DNA from: Dasypus novemcinctus
Taxonomy: Eukaryota; Chordata; Mammalia; Cingulata; Dasypodidae
Length of the DNA: 64,000 bases
Assembly (NCBI RefSeq): GCF_030445035.2
Contig: NC_080698.1
Location: 5,711,501 to 5,775,500, forward strand
Direction of reading: 5' to 3'
The notes beneath the pieces are model-generated. The model was given only the letters and a program-made list of their open reading frames with translations. It was not told where the DNA came from and made no database searches. The position numbers and the translations under genes were made by a program. Shown one piece after another: positions 1-14,645 of the stretch (position 1 is the stretch's first letter; the number at the start of each line of letters is the position of its first letter).

Positions 1-704
1 TTCACAGTCTGTGTACCAGGAAAGTGCTATGTATAGCCCAGGAAGAGAGGGACAGAGGGAAGAGGCCAAAGCGAAAACCAGGAGTTACCAGCCCCCGCCA
101 GGAATGGCACCCCTCCCCCCTCCCCCAAGGCAAACAGCCTGGGTAAAACCCTTGGTTCCCAGCAGCCAGCTGAGAGGGAAACAGACATCTTCCTCCCTGT
201 GGGAAGCAAGGGTGTGGTGGAGGGCGGAGAGTGGTTTCTCTTCAATGAGTTTGGCCAGAGGAGCCCGCTTCGAATCTCAACTCTGGCCAGACCAGAATTA
301 CCAGCCAGTGGAGGCTGAAAGAGACACCTTCATGGAAAGGTTTGGCAAAGAGTGCCATTTACTGGCATGCTGAGAAACTGCAATAAGTAAAAAAGCTTTG
401 GGGAGTTTCTCATGCCCAGGCACTCTTGAATTGGATCTGCAGCCATTAATGGATCCCCTGGCCCTTTTTTAATGACAACCTGGGTAATCTTAAAGATTTA
501 GAATAAGTTGAACGAAAATTCAAAGAAAATCCATGAAACAAAATCATTAGGCAAGAGAGAGAAATTGTCCATTAGAGTAAATTCACTAACATAATCAGAT
601 GACTAGACATCAGCAAAAAACTACAGGCCATACCAAGAAACAGGAAGCTGTGGCCCAGCCAAAGGATCAAACCTTGGTGAGACACAGGATTTAAGACAGC
701 TAAT

Positions 705-795
705 CAGGAAGTGGATGTGGCTCAAGCAGTTGGGTGCCCACCTACCACATGGGAGGTCCTGGGTTCAGTTCCCAGTGCCTCCTAAAGAAGATGAG
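705..795 (+). mobile_element. Short DAS-type tRNA-derived SINE
   Basis: The start reads like the tRNA-like head found many times in this window: 'gtggatgtggctcaagcag', then a B-box-like 'gggttcagttccc' and 'tgcctcctaaag'. Such SINEs are transcribed by RNA polymerase III and copied by L1 machinery. Only the head is clear here and no long A tail follows. Confidence 0.75.
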
Positions 796-960
796 CCTGG
801 CAATATATTGGGCTTCATTTTTTAAGAAGTTTTGGATCACAGAGAGGTTCAACAATGGCAGGGGAGGAATACTGGTGTGGGATGTTATTGACAGGGGACA
901 CATAGTTGGCAGGGAGTTCTCCAGGGCATATATCCAGAGTACATAAAAATGTTTGGATAT

Positions 961-2004
961 ATGCTTTTTGACCTGAATCAAGGGGGAAATGGAAAGGACA
1001 AATGAGTTTATATGGCTATGAGTCTCCAAAAAGAGCTGGGAGGTTATCAGAGGGGTTGCCCTTATGCACACCTCAGTAGAGTCCCAGAGACAGATAAAGT
1101 AGATACAACTCCGGGTATTGGTTCTTCTGAGGGCTACAGAGACCCACAGGGTCTATGGTCATGGCAGATGGAGTTCAGTGTCATGTCAGTTGGCCCTTCT
1201 TTGGAGGTTGTGTTTGTGTGATGGAGCTGGACTCAGATGTGATCTTTTTTCACAAGCCTCTACTGTTACTTTTACCAGAACTGTAGTTGCTGCTGGGGTT
1301 TAATATATACCCAGGGGATCTGAATCTCTGGACTGACCATATGATAGCCAAGCCCTGAGCCTCAACAGTCTTCAGCTCCTACACTCTGATTTATTGGACT
1401 TACCCCACTCAGCTAACATGGAGTTGAAGAAGGTCAACCACCACACCATGGAGCCAAGAGTGCCTACAACTGTAAGAGGATTGCATCCAGCATCCATGTG
1501 AAATCTAAGCCCCATCTTGATATAGATGTGGAGTGGACACAACCATTCCAAGGTCCACAGGATTGAGGAATAGAATATGGATTAGAGTGGACTTACTGAT
1601 ATTCTATTCATGAGCTAAAATGATTAGTAATCGAAGAAAATGTGGCATTGGTGTGGAGAAAGTGGCCATGGTGGCTGCTGGGTGTGGAGAATGGGAGGAA
1701 GAGATGAGATATGGAGGCATTTTCGGGACTTGGAGTTGTCCTGGGTGATGCTGCAGGGACAGCTACCGGACATTGTATGTCCTCCCATGGCCCACTGGGT
1801 GGAATGTGGGAGAGTGTGGGCTATGATGTGGACCACTGACCACTAGGTGCGGCGGTGCTCAGAGATGTATTCACCAAATGCAATGAATGTCTCATGATGA
1901 TGGATGAGATTGTTGCTATGGGGGGAGGAGTGGGGTGAGGGGGCTGGGGGGTATATGGGGACCTCATTTTTTTTAAAAAGCCAAAAAAATAAAAAATAAA
2001 AGAG
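961..2004 (+). mobile_element. 5'-truncated LINE 3' end nested in a relative
   Basis: This 1,044-bp copy matches the 3' part of the surrounding older element (compare 961-1,975 with 2,484-2,545 plus 2,984-3,935). It ends in an A-rich tail with AATAAA-like sequence. It is flanked by a 15-bp direct repeat, AAAATGTTTGGATAT at 946-960 and the same with one change at 2,005-2,019, the signature of target-primed reverse transcription. No coding capacity is seen. Confidence 0.8.
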
Positions 2005-2545
2005 AAAATGTTTAGATATTTTCAGAGTGGTTACAATTAAAAACAACAACTGAGGGAGTGTTGAGTTCCTAGCCAGGGGAGCTCTATCACGTTCCCTAAA
2101 GGAACAGCAATAATCCCCCAAGTGCAATGGCAAAGACCAAAAAAGAAGGAAGGTCCAACAATGAGCCCTTGATACTAATGACTATGCTTGATATCCTGTG
2201 CACCTGAAATAAGATCAAGGCCTAGAGCTGCAGGGTGCCTAAAAGTTACCTCCTGAGAGCCTCTGTGTTGCTCAAATGTGGCCAGTCTCAAAGCCAAACT
2301 CAGCATGTAAATGCATTGCCTTCCCCTCCAGCATGGGACATGATTCCCGGGGATGAGCCTCCCTGGTGCTGAGGGATTGCTACCAAGTACCAGCTGATGA
2401 TGTAACTAGAAAATGACCTTGAATAAAAAGGTCAACTCAGACCAGCAGAATATCTCAGTCTACATATAATACCAGGAGTTAAAAATGCTTTTTGACCTGG
2501 ATAAAAGGGGGAAATGGAAAGGACAAGTGAGTTTATATGGCTATG

Positions 2546-2977
2546 TGTTGGAAACTAGGCACAGTGGCCTCACCAAGGAGAGATGTGCTGTCTCCATGGC
2601 TACGCTTGCAACCTAAGGAATGCAGTAATTAAGAGTTCCTGGCAAATGGGATGAAGCTGTTAAAAGCTGAAAGAAGATATGAGCACATTTCTTTTGTAGT
2701 AAATAGAACACTTAGACTTTGTACCTTGAGATAAGATTGTTTTGAATTTCTTAGACTTTGAGTAATGCTGATAGTTAATTGCATGTTCCTGCTTGTTGTC
2801 ACATAGACTGGGGTATATAGAGAGCCCCTTGTAAACAATAAAGTTGTCTGATGAGTCTCTACTCGCAGACTCCCTGATCCCAGCTCTCTTGTTCTTTCTT
2901 TTTTTCTTTCTCTTTCTTTCACTCTTCCTTTTCTCTTTCTTTCATTCCTGATACCCTTCGGGTCTAAATCTCCAATA
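2546..2977 (+). mobile_element. Class II (ERVK-like) solo LTR
   Basis: This 432-bp block starts TGTTGG and ends CCAATA, a near-perfect inverted terminus. It sits between two copies of the 6-bp direct repeat GCTATG (2,540-2,545 and 2,978-2,983). The sibling LINE copy at 961-2,004 shows the empty site. A TATA-like 'gtatatagagag' near 2,813 and AATAAA near 2,836 fit a U3-R-U5 layout, followed by a T/C-rich tract. Six-base target duplications are usual for class II endogenous retroviruses. No internal viral sequence remains, so LTR-LTR recombination probably removed it. Confidence 0.85.
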
Positions 2978-3947
2978 GCTATGAGTCTCCAAAAAGAGCC
3001 AGGAGGTTATCAGAGGGGTTGCCCTTATGCATACCTGAGCAGAGTACCAGAGACAGATAAAAGTAGATGCAACCCCAGGTATTGGTTCTTCTGAGGGCTA
3101 CAGAGACCCACAGGTTCTATGGTCTTGGCAGATGGAGTTCAGTGCCATGTCAGTTGGCCCTACTTTGGAGTTTGTGTTTCTGTGTGATGGAGCTGGACTC
3201 AGATGTGATCCCTGTCCACAAACCTCTCCTGTTACTTTTACCAGAGTTTAGTGTATACCCAGGGGATCTGAATCTCTGGACTGACCATGTGATAGCCAGG
3301 CCCTGAACCTCAACAGACTTGCAACTCCTACACTCTGGTTTATTGGACTTACCCCACTCAGCTAACATGGAGTTGAAGAAGGTCAACCACCACACCAGGG
3401 AGCCAAGAGTGCCTACAACTGAAAGCAGGAGAATTGCATCCAGCATCCATGTGGAATCTAAGCCCCTTCCTGATATAGATGTGGAGTGGACACAACCATT
3501 CCAGGGTCCACAGGATGGAGGAATAGAGTATGGATTAGAGTGGACTTACTGATATTCTGTTCATGAACTATTGTGATTAGTAATCGAAGAAAATGTGGCA
3601 CTGGTGTGGAGAAAGTGGCCATGGTGGCTGCTAGGGGTAGGAAATGGGAGGAAGAGATGAGATGTGGGGGCTTTTTTGGGACTTGGAGTTGTCCTGGGTA
3701 TTGTTGCGGGGACAGTTACCAGACATTGTATGTCCTCCCATGGCCCACTGGGTGGACTGTGGGAGAGTGTGAGCTATGGTATGGACCATTGACCATGAGG
3801 TGCAGCAGTGCTCAGAGATATATTCACCAAGTGCAATGAATGTCTCATGATGATGGAGGAGGTTGTTGTTATGGGGGGAGGAGTGGGATGAGGGGGGTGG
3901 GGGGGTAGATGGGGACCTCATTTTTTTTATTGTAACATTTAAAAAAT

Positions 3948-4230
3948 AAAGAAGATGGGCAAGACAGCAAGCTGACACGACAGGCTGGTGTGGTGAGCTA
4001 GCCAAACAAAATGCAACAAAGAGACACAACAATGACACACTATGAGAGACAAAACAAGCAGGGAGCAGAAGTGGCTCAAGCCGTTGCCATGTGGGAGGTC
4101 CCGGGTTTGGTTCCTGATGCCTCCTAAAGAGAAGATAAGCACACAACGAGCAGACAACTAGCGTAAACCACGTCGGGGTGGGGGTGGGGGTGGCAGGGGG
4201 ATGATTAAAAAAATAAATCTTCAAAAAAAG
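3948..4230 (+). mobile_element. SINE remnants at LINE tail
   Basis: A SINE body-like piece ('agacagcaagctgacacgac' and following) joins directly to the LINE tail. A second SINE head follows at 4,061 ('gggagcagaagtggctcaag', then 'gcctcctaaag') with a GT/GGGGTG-rich stretch and an A-rich end near 4,228. The second head lacks about ten bases in its middle relative to other copies. Confidence 0.65.
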
Positions 4231-4234
4231 AAAG

Positions 4235-4740
4235 ACAACTAATCAGTGATGTTCACGGAAATCTCCTAAATCAAGTCAAGGAGTTGGAGGAAAATATAGC
4301 TAAAAAGATCAAGGATATTAGGAAGACACTGGCTGAGCATAAAAAACAATATGAGAACCTGCAAAGAAAAGTAACATCTTATGGGAATGAAAGACACAAT
4401 GGATAAGATGAAAAATATATTAGATAATTTGCACTATATCCATTAAATGTATGTCCCAGAGACTTAAATTTTCTCTGCTCATATGCCACTTTAGCCTTGA
4501 ATCTCGGCTGAGTCACAGCCAAAACTTACTCTTTAGTTCACTGGACTCACCCAGGATAACTAACAAAATGATGATGATGGACAACTCCCATCTCAAAAAG
4601 CAAAGTGTCTACAACTATAAGCAAAACAGTTCCTTCCATCTGTCCCATAAGGTCTAAGCCCCTTTTCAATCCGAAGCAGAATGGGCATCACCATCCCCAA
4701 ATCCTGAAGATTGGGGAACAAAAACATAAGGGGAGGAATG
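4235..4740 (+). mobile_element. L1-type fragments (ORF1-like coiled coil and 3'-like piece)
   Basis: Bases 4,240-4,405 translate to a charged coiled-coil-like stretch (KELEENIAKKIKDIRK..., then a stop), of the kind found in L1 ORF1 proteins. Bases 4,485-4,740 are a diverged relative of the LINE 3' region at 1,350-1,600, sharing the order 'ctcacccaggataactaac', 'gtctacaact', 'gtctaagcccc'. Both are dead fragments. Confidence 0.45.
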
Positions 4741-4744
4741 CAAC

Positions 4745-5215
4745 TGTGGCAGTTTGAGATTATTTATGAATTCCATAAAGAGAGATTATGTTTGTAAACT
4801 GGTCTGTTCCTCTGGGTGTGATAACCCTTTGAGTGTATTAGATTCAGCTGGGATGTCTGATTAAATTATGTTAAGATTAGAGTTTTGATTCAGTCATGTC
4901 ATTACAGTGTGACTCAGTGTTGGGTCCCCACCCTCTTGCTGGGCTGATAAAAGTCTCGCACACAAGCAGATACACAGAGAAGAACACAGAGGAATTGAGA
5001 CAGCTCCATAGACATGGCAGAGGCCCTGGGAAGAGAGATGATCCTGATAGCCTACAGCTGCAGCTGAGCCCAGAGAGACAGACAAGCCTTATGTCAGCCT
5101 ACAGCTGAGATCGGAAGAAGCTGGGACCATTAAACTTAAGAGAAAGAGGAAGGCTAAACCCTTGCAGAGACTGGCAGCCATCTTCTTCCAACACATGGCA
5201 ACAGACTTCACTCTT
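4745..5215 (+). mobile_element. MaLR-like LTR fragment
   Basis: The segment beginning 'gtggcagtttgagattattt' and running through 'ggtctgttcctctgggtgtg' to 'ctggcagccatcttcttcc' resembles a common xenarthran LTR of the ERVL-MaLR type. The usual poly(A) signal end is missing, so it is 3' truncated where the L1 piece begins. The family call rests on memory of similar repeats. Confidence 0.5.
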
Positions 5216-5254
5216 TAAACTTAATCAGGACATAAAGGACCTGTATTCAGGAAA

Positions 5255-5605
5255 CCATAAAATATTGCTAAAAGAAACTAAAGAAGATCTAAATAAATGG
5301 AAAAACATTTTATGTTCATGGATTGGAAGACGAAATAGCATTAGGATGTCAATTCTACCGAAACTGATTTATAGAATCAATGTAATCCCCCAAAAAACCC
5401 CAATGGCTTTTTTAGTGTGTGCAGAAATGGAAAAGCCAATTATGAAAGTTATTTAGAAGGGCAAGTGGCCCCCAATAGCCAAAAATGTTATTATAAAGAA
5501 TGAAGCTGGAGGACCCTCACTCCCTGACTTTAAAGCTTATTATTTAGCTACAGTGGTAAAAACAGCATTGTATTCACATAAAGATAGACATATTGACCAA
5601 CAGAG
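5255..5605 (+). pseudogene. L1 ORF2 (reverse transcriptase) C-terminal fragment
   Basis: One frame reads LLKETKEDLNKWKNI, then SWIGRRNSIRMSILPKLIYR, then a region ending AGGPSLPDFKAYYLATVV. This is the characteristic part of L1 ORF2 downstream of the reverse-transcriptase domain. An in-frame TAG at 5,454-5,456 interrupts it at a position where L1 proteins usually have Trp. Neither the upstream RT domain nor a 3' end is present. It is an inactive retrotransposon fragment, not a host gene. Confidence 0.85.
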
Positions 5606-5609
5606 TAAA

Positions 5610-6244
5610 ACCACCCTCACAGCTACAGTCAGCCTGTTAAATTTGGGAGCCTGGCCCCTAAAGGCTTAGGGGAATGTAACTGGGCCTCAGGATATGATAG
5701 GCATCTTCTACCTGTAAGCCATCTTTGAGGTTTGTTTAATTAATTAGTACATAAGTTGGTGAGTTTTGGGCACTGTGACAGGAACCAAGAAAAAGAAGAC
5801 GTGTGGCTGCTGCCCTAACAAAGCCCCGTTTGGGAGGCTGCATGGTGCAAGGCATGTGAGTGCATGTAGGGCAGCGGTCACCTGACCCTGCTGCTCAGTG
5901 TGGCTTAGACTAGCAGCAGTGCCACCTGGGAGCTGCCTAAGCCCACCGCCAGACGTCCCCAGCAGAACCTTCCTTGGAACATGGGCCCCGAGCGACATGC
6001 GTGCAGAGAAGCTCCAGAGGGACCGTTGTCAAGGGGGCAGAAATCACCTTCCGGCAGAGTGCTCGAGGATGGTGTCAATTCCACCATCACCCCCAGAGCA
6101 AGGCCCTGCACTGGGCACCGCAGACCTGGAGGTGAAAGAAAGGGGTGGTCCCTGGCCTGGATGAACTTGCAGGTAACCACAGGACCAGCACGAAGGTAGG
6201 GACCTGGGTGAGGTGCCTGAGACCTGCCTCTTAGCTGATGGTGA
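5610..6244. other. Spacer without recognised feature
   Basis: Roughly 630 bases of unique-looking sequence lie between the L1 piece and the minus-strand LTR. Short open frames occur on both strands, but none has a recognisable domain or splice context. Confidence 0.5.
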
Positions 6245-6720
6245 TGTTGTAGAATTTGAGAGAGGTTCAATTATTTGCGTATAGAGAGGCCAGGACTCAG
6301 GAATGATTTTGAGAAGGAAAAATGGTTTATTGACGGCCGGCCGGACTCAGGAACTTTCTGTTTCAATCCCAAGCCCTGAACAAGACTTTCAAATTTCTTT
6401 TATGCAGAGAGGAAAGATTAAATGGTCCCTTTGTTTCAGTTTTCAATAGGCTTGAATTAGCATATATATCTTCCACATCTTAGGTAAGCTTTTAGCATGG
6501 ACTTCATACATTCTAGATAAACTTTTAGCATATTTGGCTTGCATTTCCCTTAAATACTTAAAGTTTATAGACCTTGCATTGTTAAACTGTTTCCTGGGCC
6601 TAGAGTCGTTGCCATTGTCACCAAGGGCAGGACTGCAGCCTCTTACCGTTTCACACCCATAGCCCACATCAGCATTCGCTCTACATAAGCACATTCCTTC
6701 CTGCGTGCAGATGACCAGGC
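6245..6720 (-). mobile_element. Probable class I-like solo LTR, minus strand
   Basis: Read on the minus strand, the block has a TATA-like 'CTGCATAAAAG' (near 6,405) and an AATAAACC poly(A) signal (near 6,330). It ends 'CTCTATACGCAAAT ... CTACAACA', typical of a gammaretrovirus-like LTR. Upstream are two imperfect repeats, 'GCTAAAAGTTTATCTAGAATG' and 'GCTAAAAGCTTACCTAAGATG', as often seen in U3. The left boundary (6,245) is a guess from the terminal TG and the right boundary is uncertain. No internal viral sequence is seen. Confidence 0.5.
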
Positions 6721-7380
6721 AGCATCACTTGCTTGGCTGAAGGTTCAAGTAACACAGGAGCTTTCAGAGAGGAGCACTTTTGAGCTGGGGTTCACACTGC
6801 CAGGCAGTGAGGTGTCTATGAGCCTGTTTCCTCATCTGGAAAATAGGATAAACAATTTGTAGCAAGTAGAGGTTGTAAGTGCCATCGATGCTTTTATTTG
6901 AGCCACAAACCCCCAGGGAGAGAGACAAGAGGACATAGAGACTTGCTCGAAATCTTCCCAAGGGGGAAAGGAATGCTGCTGAACAGTATGTGCACTGGGA
7001 AATGATTTTCACTTTTAAAAAGTCCCGTACATACAAATATGTTACATATATTATGTATAATTAAATATACAAAGGAAAAAAAATAGTTAGTGGCTATCCT
7101 GGACTGGAGTCCGGGAGATGATATCAACTTTAAAGAGTAATTTATTTTTAAACATAATGTACTATTTAAAATATTTCTAACATACAGAGGTGCATAAAAG
7201 TTAGAAGTAATGCTGATCCTGATTGAGTGGAGAGGTTATGGATCACCTATTTTCTCCTCATGCATATTTTCCTGATTTTCTACGACTGTGTCTTTTGATT
7301 TGCCTGAAGCCCTAACCCTGAGTCCTGGTTCCTTGGTCTGGAGGTCCCTAGGCCAAAGCGCCCTCCGCCCTTCTACCTGC
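6721..7380. other. AT-rich spacer upstream of the TMEM42 CpG region
   Basis: AT-rich sequence of about 660 bases with no recognised gene or repeat. In human, KIF15 lies upstream of TMEM42; no KIF15 exon is recognised in the window. Confidence 0.45.
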
Positions 7381-7389
7381 GCTTCTTAA

Positions 7390-11804
<4,415 letters not shown>

Positions 11805-12260
11805 CAGCGGCCGGCTGGACGGCCCCGCTGGGAAGACGCTCTGGTGGCCGGGCTGGCCTGTGGGCCCGCTGCTCAGGGTGGCCTGGGCGGGCAGCTTCCG
11901 ACGGTCCGGCACCGGCACAGGGAGATGCCGCCGGCCTCTAGCCCTGCTGCCCAGGAACACAGGCCCCAACCGACAGCCTTGAGGGCACGAGGCCTGACCT
12001 CTGCAGGGGAGGCCCAGCGGAGCAGGAGCTGGCCGAAGCTCTCCGGATGGATCCGCGTCGGGCGTGGGACCCTCACGAGCGCCTCGGCAGGTGCTGGAGA
12101 CCCTGGGCTGGTCTTCCTCGTGTGTGGTACTTGAGACCAAGGCCAGCCCGTCACGCTGGCGTCAGTGCTCGTGGGCTGCGTGCCGACGTCGCAGGCCCCT
12201 GTGTCGTGCTTAGGTATTAAGGAAGACGGGGTTAATAAAGACTTTTTTTTTAAAGTTAAA
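11805..12260 (+). terminator. TMEM42: TMEM42 3'UTR and poly(A) signal
   Basis: After the TAG, about 430 bases of GC-rich 3'UTR end with AATAAA at 12,234-12,239. Cleavage is expected roughly 10-30 bases later, in or just after a run of T and A at 12,241-12,260. This is the only canonical signal close downstream of the stop. Confidence 0.85.
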
Positions 12261-12539
12261 ACTACCAGGTGTGGACTGTTTTCTGCATCTCAGAGTAGAA
12301 GGTGGCAGCCAGGATGAGCTGAAACGCTGGCACCCCAGAGCGGAAAAGGCCGAGGGCGGCCAGCGGGGAGCTGCGGTCACTCTCCTCGGAGCCGCCACCA
12401 GGACGAGGGTTTGTCCTCACTGTGGGGACCTCGTTTTACTTATTAGGAAAGAAACTGACCCAGAGGCCTGCCATTGTCCTCGCCCACCGCTTACCTGTGA
12501 GCCCCCTGAGCTGTTCTCCGGGTCTTTTTTTTTTTTTTT

Positions 12540-13090
12540 TTTTTACCTTTTATTTAGGCATACCTTCAGATTTACTGAGCAGTTGTAAGGATCGTAAAAA
12601 GAATTCCCATATGCCCTTGACCCAGATTCCCCAGGTGATTGCCGTCTTGTTTATCCTTCCTGATAGGTAGGTAGAGAATGATAGGGAGAGACTTTTCCTT
12701 TTAAACTATTGAGCGTAAGCTGCAGGGAGCAGCTGTGGCTCTAGCCGCGGAGTGCCTGCTGCCCGCATGGGAGGTCCCCAGCGCCTCCTAAAAACTAACG
12801 ACAAGCACACAAACGAGAAAACCAACTCAGGAGCCGATGGGGCTCAGTGGTCAAGCGCTGGCTTCCCACATACCAGGTCCCGGTTCAATCCCCAGCCCTG
12901 GTACCTCAAAAAAAAAAAAAAATTGCAGACATGATGTCCCTTTACCTCTAACATGGACACAATACTGTTAACTCATCTACCAATCTTGTTAACATTTTCC
13001 AGTTGTCCCAATAATGTCCTTTATAGCCAAAGCACGTCCTGGGCCACACTTCGCATTCCACTGTCATGGCCCTTTGGTCTCCCTTCGTGC
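12540..13090. mobile_element. Ancient L1-type repeat split by a SINE
   Basis: The stretch 'aagaattcccatatgccctt', then 'gcgtaagctgca' before the SINE and 'attgcagacatgatgtccct' after it, follows the order of a very common old mammalian L1-associated repeat. Its continuation 'ccagttgtcccaataatgtc' lies at 13,000-13,020. The SINE at 12,724-12,922 interrupts it. Confidence 0.55.
12724..12922 (+). mobile_element. Dimeric tRNA-derived SINE
   Basis: Two tRNA-like heads lie in tandem. The first is 'gggagcagctgtggctctag ... gggaggtcccc ... cctcctaaa'; the second is 'ggctcagtggtcaagcgctg ... cggttcaatcccc ... ggtacctc'. A 15-base A tail follows. The second head is a different tRNA-like monomer from the first. 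Confidence 0.8.
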
Positions 13091-14425
13091 GGAACAGCTC
13101 CGCCGCCTGCCCGGGCGTTCCGTGGCTTCCCGGCTTTCAGGAGTGCGGGCCGGGACCTGGGCGAGGACCCTCAGCCTGTCTCGTCCTGTCTCACGCCTCG
13201 GTGAATGCTGCCGCCCCAGAGGGTCTTCTGCGTTGAACAGTGACGCTGCCCCAAGAAGGGAAGAGGAGGGTCCGTGTGCCGGCTATGTCCCAGGAGGAGC
13301 CCCGCCCCCCCACCCCCGCGGGTGGGCACCGTAGATCGGGGGCCAGGGTCACTACCCCGGGTCACACCAGGGTGGGTGGGGCTGGGCTTGACGCCCCTCG
13401 TGGACTCCCCAGCCCCTCTCCGAGCCTGGCAGGGCCTGCTCACACCTCGCTCCCTTGAGGAAGGGCGGGGCGCAGGGAAGGCTGCTTGGGAGCTGCGAGG
13501 GGCAGCTCTGTTCCGAGTGACACTGAAGAGGAAATCGGACCCCCTCATTGAGTCGTGGTCATGGAGCAGTGGCTGACTCTCCCGGACACCGACTCGGAGG
13601 GAGAGAAAAGGGCCTGGGACAAAAGGCGCAACAGGCTGGGACGAGAAGACCCTCCTGACTCGGGGAAACTCCAGTTCAAGTCTCGGCCGTGCCGCTAACG
13701 AGTTCACGTCTCTAGGCTGTGGGCTTTCTCAGCTACGAAAACACCGACCCGAGGAAGTGCTTTGTGAGCTGCCTGCCCACAGCGCCGGGCTTACCTGGCC
13801 CCCACCTGTTTCACCCGCTGCTCGGGGGTGCTGGCTCCCGAGGGCTCCGATGGCAAGCGGCAGGGCGGGGGCCCAGCCCCGGAGTGTGTCCACTGGGTGC
13901 CGCAGGCCCTGCCTGCCCTGCTGTGCACAGCTTGGCTTTGCCTCCCGGTCACGAGGACCAGATGCCGTAGCCTCGCAGGCACCAGTGGGGGCGTTGGTGG
14001 GAGGGACTGGGGTGCTGGAGACGGCCCTGTCCACCGGCTTCCCCCAAGCAACCGTCACCCCCCGCACATCTGCGCCGGCTGGCTGGGGACCCACGTGGTG
14101 TCTCATGAACAATAAATACTTCACTTGTTCTCCCAGCCGCCTTCAGAAGTCCCCGCATCCAAATAGGGCCCTGAGAGTGGTGGGTGTGGAATGGAGGTGG
14201 TATTTCATATTGGTGGGGAAAAGATTCTGCAGCTCAGGGTATTGGGACAACTGGTTAGTATGTGGGGGAAAACAAAGCTGGATCCCTACCGCATTTCTTA
14301 CACCACAGAAAATTCCAGAAAAGGCAAAGATGAACCTGTAAAAGAAGAAAATGAAGACAGTACAAAAAATAATTTTGGAGTAGAGAAGGTGTTTCAAAGG
14401 AAAAGATAGATAAAAACTGACTTCA
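13090..14425. other. GC-rich spacer
   Basis: GC-rich sequence with many overlapping open frames on both strands. None shows a recognisable domain or splice structure. Confidence 0.5.
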
Positions 14426-14427
14426 CA

Positions 14428-14645
14428 GGGAGCGGAGGTGGCTCAAGCAGTTGAGCACCTGCTTCCCACACGGGAGGTCCTGGGTTCTGTTTCTGGTCCT
14501 CCTAAAAACAAAGACAAATGAAAAACCAACTCCAGAGAGCCAGTGTGGTTCAGTGGTTGAGTGCTGGCTTCCCACTTAGGAGGCCCCCAGTTCAATCCCT
14601 GGCCCTGGTACCTCAAAAAAGCCAAAACAAAACCCAAAAAACCCC
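14428..14645 (+). mobile_element. Dimeric tRNA-derived SINE
   Basis: It has the same two-head layout as the copy at 12,724: 'gggagcggaggtggctcaag', 'gggttctgtttct', then 'ggttcagtggttgagtgctg', 'cagttcaatccctggccctg', 'gtacctcaaaaaa'. The tail is A-rich with C interruptions. Confidence 0.8.

Larger units (their letters stand above)
840..3975 (+). mobile_element. Older LINE 3' region (xenarthran L1-type), interrupted twice
   Basis: An untranslated LINE-like 3' region runs from about 840 to 960, resumes at 2,020, is broken by an LTR at 2,546-2,977, and continues to an A-rich end with AATAAA-type sequence near 3,950. It is assigned to an L1-type 3' end because an almost identical shorter copy at 961-2,004 ends in the same way and has a target-site duplication. 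Two independent insertions split it, so it is the oldest layer here. The exact family name cannot be fixed without a repeat library. Confidence 0.65.

Noticed and set aside
1-7380. KIF15 3' exons
   Set aside because: Expected upstream by comparison with human, but no KIF15-like coiled-coil exon with splice sites was found; the coiled-coil-like frame at 4,240-4,405 fits L1 ORF1 better.
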